From Seriola aureovittata (taxonomy: Eukaryota; Chordata; Actinopteri; Carangiformes; Carangidae), in the NCBI RefSeq assembly GCF_021018895.1, contig NC_079364.1, forward strand, positions 12,326,885 to 12,390,884: a stretch of 64,000 nucleotides of DNA, given 5' to 3'. The notes beneath the pieces are model-generated. The model saw only the letters and a program-made list of their open reading frames with translations. It had not been told where the DNA came from and did no database searches. Positions 62,778-64,000 of the stretch are shown piece after piece. Position 1 is the stretch's first letter. Each line of letters opens with the position of its first letter. The position numbers and the translations under genes were made by a program.

Positions 62778-62808
62778 GCGAGATGAAAGCAACAGAAGAC
62801 TCAAAAAT
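62778..62808 (+). CDS. lmo7: lmo7 coding exon 5: 31-nt exon, CH domain
   Basis: Completes an Arg codon and encodes RDESNRRLKN. This fits the family position where LMO7 has a short E-T-D-R-R-V-K-N-like segment before the last CH helix. The acceptor is TTTTATTTTAG and the donor AAT|GTAAGT, phase 0. At 31 nt it is unusually short, and skipping it would shift the frame. The donor is followed at once by 20 T residues (62814-62833). With this exon the CDS totals 348 nt, exactly 116 codons. The next exon should open with the last CH helix but is not in the window. Confidence 0.92.
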
Positions 62809-64000
62809 GTAAGTTTTTTTTTTTTTTTTTTTTCTTCTATAATTCATTTATTTTTCCAGTTCCTTCTCTTTGCCAATGAGTTTTAAACCTTAAAGGCAAC
62901 TCTGTCCTGCTCCACATCACCTAGTAAAGGACCCCTAACGCCACCACTGAATCTACCAAATGAGAGAGTCAGTAGTCAACATCTCATTTATCAACCCAAT
63001 TACCAGTAGATTTAGCAGATAAGTTCCAGCTCTTGATGCTGATGCCAACATCCCACCAGTGTCGAGACTCATCCAGAACCAGAGTGATGATGGTCAAAGG
63101 GGTTGTTAAACTGATTGAGATCGGGGCTCATCCCAGTAATCTGGCATTACATCTCACACAGTACGTGCCAAAACGTAGTCTTATGTTCTGTCACCATGGC
63201 TTGAACTGTGTCTCTCCCAACTACAATAAGTGTATGTGTGTGGTTAGTGTGTGTGGAACATGTGAACATTGTACATATACACGCTTGTGTGCACCGCTGG
63301 TATTTACATGTTCCACAGCTCATGAGGTGGTTTGGTTATCTGGGAAGCCTCATTTGAATCACACAATAGCTGACAACTTGGGCTCAGTAATGAGGCTGTT
63401 TGTCAGAGCTCTCTTTCTTTGAGTTGGGTTTAGCATTTTTATTTGGATCAACCAATTAGGGTCAATTTGCAGCCATTGAAAGCCACAGTTTCACTCAGGT
63501 TTCCAACCAAATACACAGATAAATGAAGCTGAGTTATTCATACTGTAAATTTTAAAGTTGCACAACACTGATGTGAATGAGGGCCATTGTTGACGGGGCT
63601 TGATGAATGATTTAAGGCTAAATAATTTACCATTATAAAACCATAGCGAATAACACCATTAAATAGGATTAACCTATGATGTCATGTTACATGCAGTATA
63701 ATGATCTCCCTGGCATGAGGTAGGAGGTAGGTGGCAGGCTACTAGAGAATAATGAACACATCTCGCCTCTGTGCTTAAGGCTGAAATAAGATATAAGTTG
63801 TACAAATGAGAGAAAATTAGAACTTTAGCTTCAGTGGCTCAAACAGGCTTAAATAGCCACCAGAACTGCCTATTTTTGAAAAGCTGCACCTTTATAGTGT
63901 GTTCCTGTACATCATTTTTTTGTTTAAAAAAACAAATAAGAAATAACCCTTTTTTTTTTTTTTTTTATTGAATCACATTTCTACTCTCTTTCTACTTATG
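62809..64000 (+). other. lmo7: Start of lmo7 intron 5 (continues beyond the window)
   Basis: Begins GTAAGT and a 20-T run. The 129-codon plus frame at 63033-63422 has no LMO7-like wording and no flanking splice pair that keeps phase, so I treat it as intron. T-run at 63,951-63,966. Confidence 0.75.

Noticed and set aside
63033..63422. 129-codon plus-strand frame after lmo7 exon 5
   Set aside because: No LMO7 or CH-domain wording and no acceptor/donor pair keeping phase; treated as intron.

Overview
This window is vertebrate nuclear DNA, almost certainly from a ray-finned (teleost) fish. It is AT-rich and nearly free of coding sequence. It carries long dinucleotide microsatellites and several transposon relics of kinds abundant in teleost genomes: Tc1/mariner elements, a hAT-type MITE with 8-bp target-site copies, an APE-type LINE, an L1/Tx1-like LINE and a tRNA-like SINE. 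The one gene I recognise is built from short exons with GT-AG introns.

Layout. Bases 1-156 look like the 3'-terminal coding part of an upstream plus-strand gene that I do not recognise; it ends at a TGA at 154-156. From about 157 to 55,800 I find no convincing protein-coding exon. This stretch holds simple repeats, transposon fossils and some non-repetitive blocks that look like candidate regulatory sequence. One CpG-rich island at about 48,460-49,180 stands out as a likely promoter; it has a strong minus-strand splice donor.

From about 55,980 to the right edge lies the 5' part of an lmo7 (LIM domain only 7) orthologue on the plus strand. It has a promoter-like segment with a GC box and a CCAAT box, a probable non-coding first exon ending near 56,126, and five coding exons (56,367-56,435; 59,146-59,216; 59,641-59,710; 61,202-61,308; 62,778-62,808). 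These exons join in frame (phases 0, 2, 0, 2, 0) into 116 codons covering most of a single calponin-homology (CH) domain. The rest of the gene must lie beyond base 64,000. Teleosts often have lmo7a and lmo7b; I cannot tell which this is.

I found no bacterial-type operon, CRISPR array or structural RNA gene, and nothing I would call a new biological system. The points most worth a second look are the unidentified terminal exon at the left edge, the CpG island with its minus-strand donor, the 31-nt lmo7 exon followed directly by a 20-T run, a perfect 16-bp-arm palindrome in lmo7 intron 1, a locally duplicated ~100-bp segment, and a SINE nested in a LINE.
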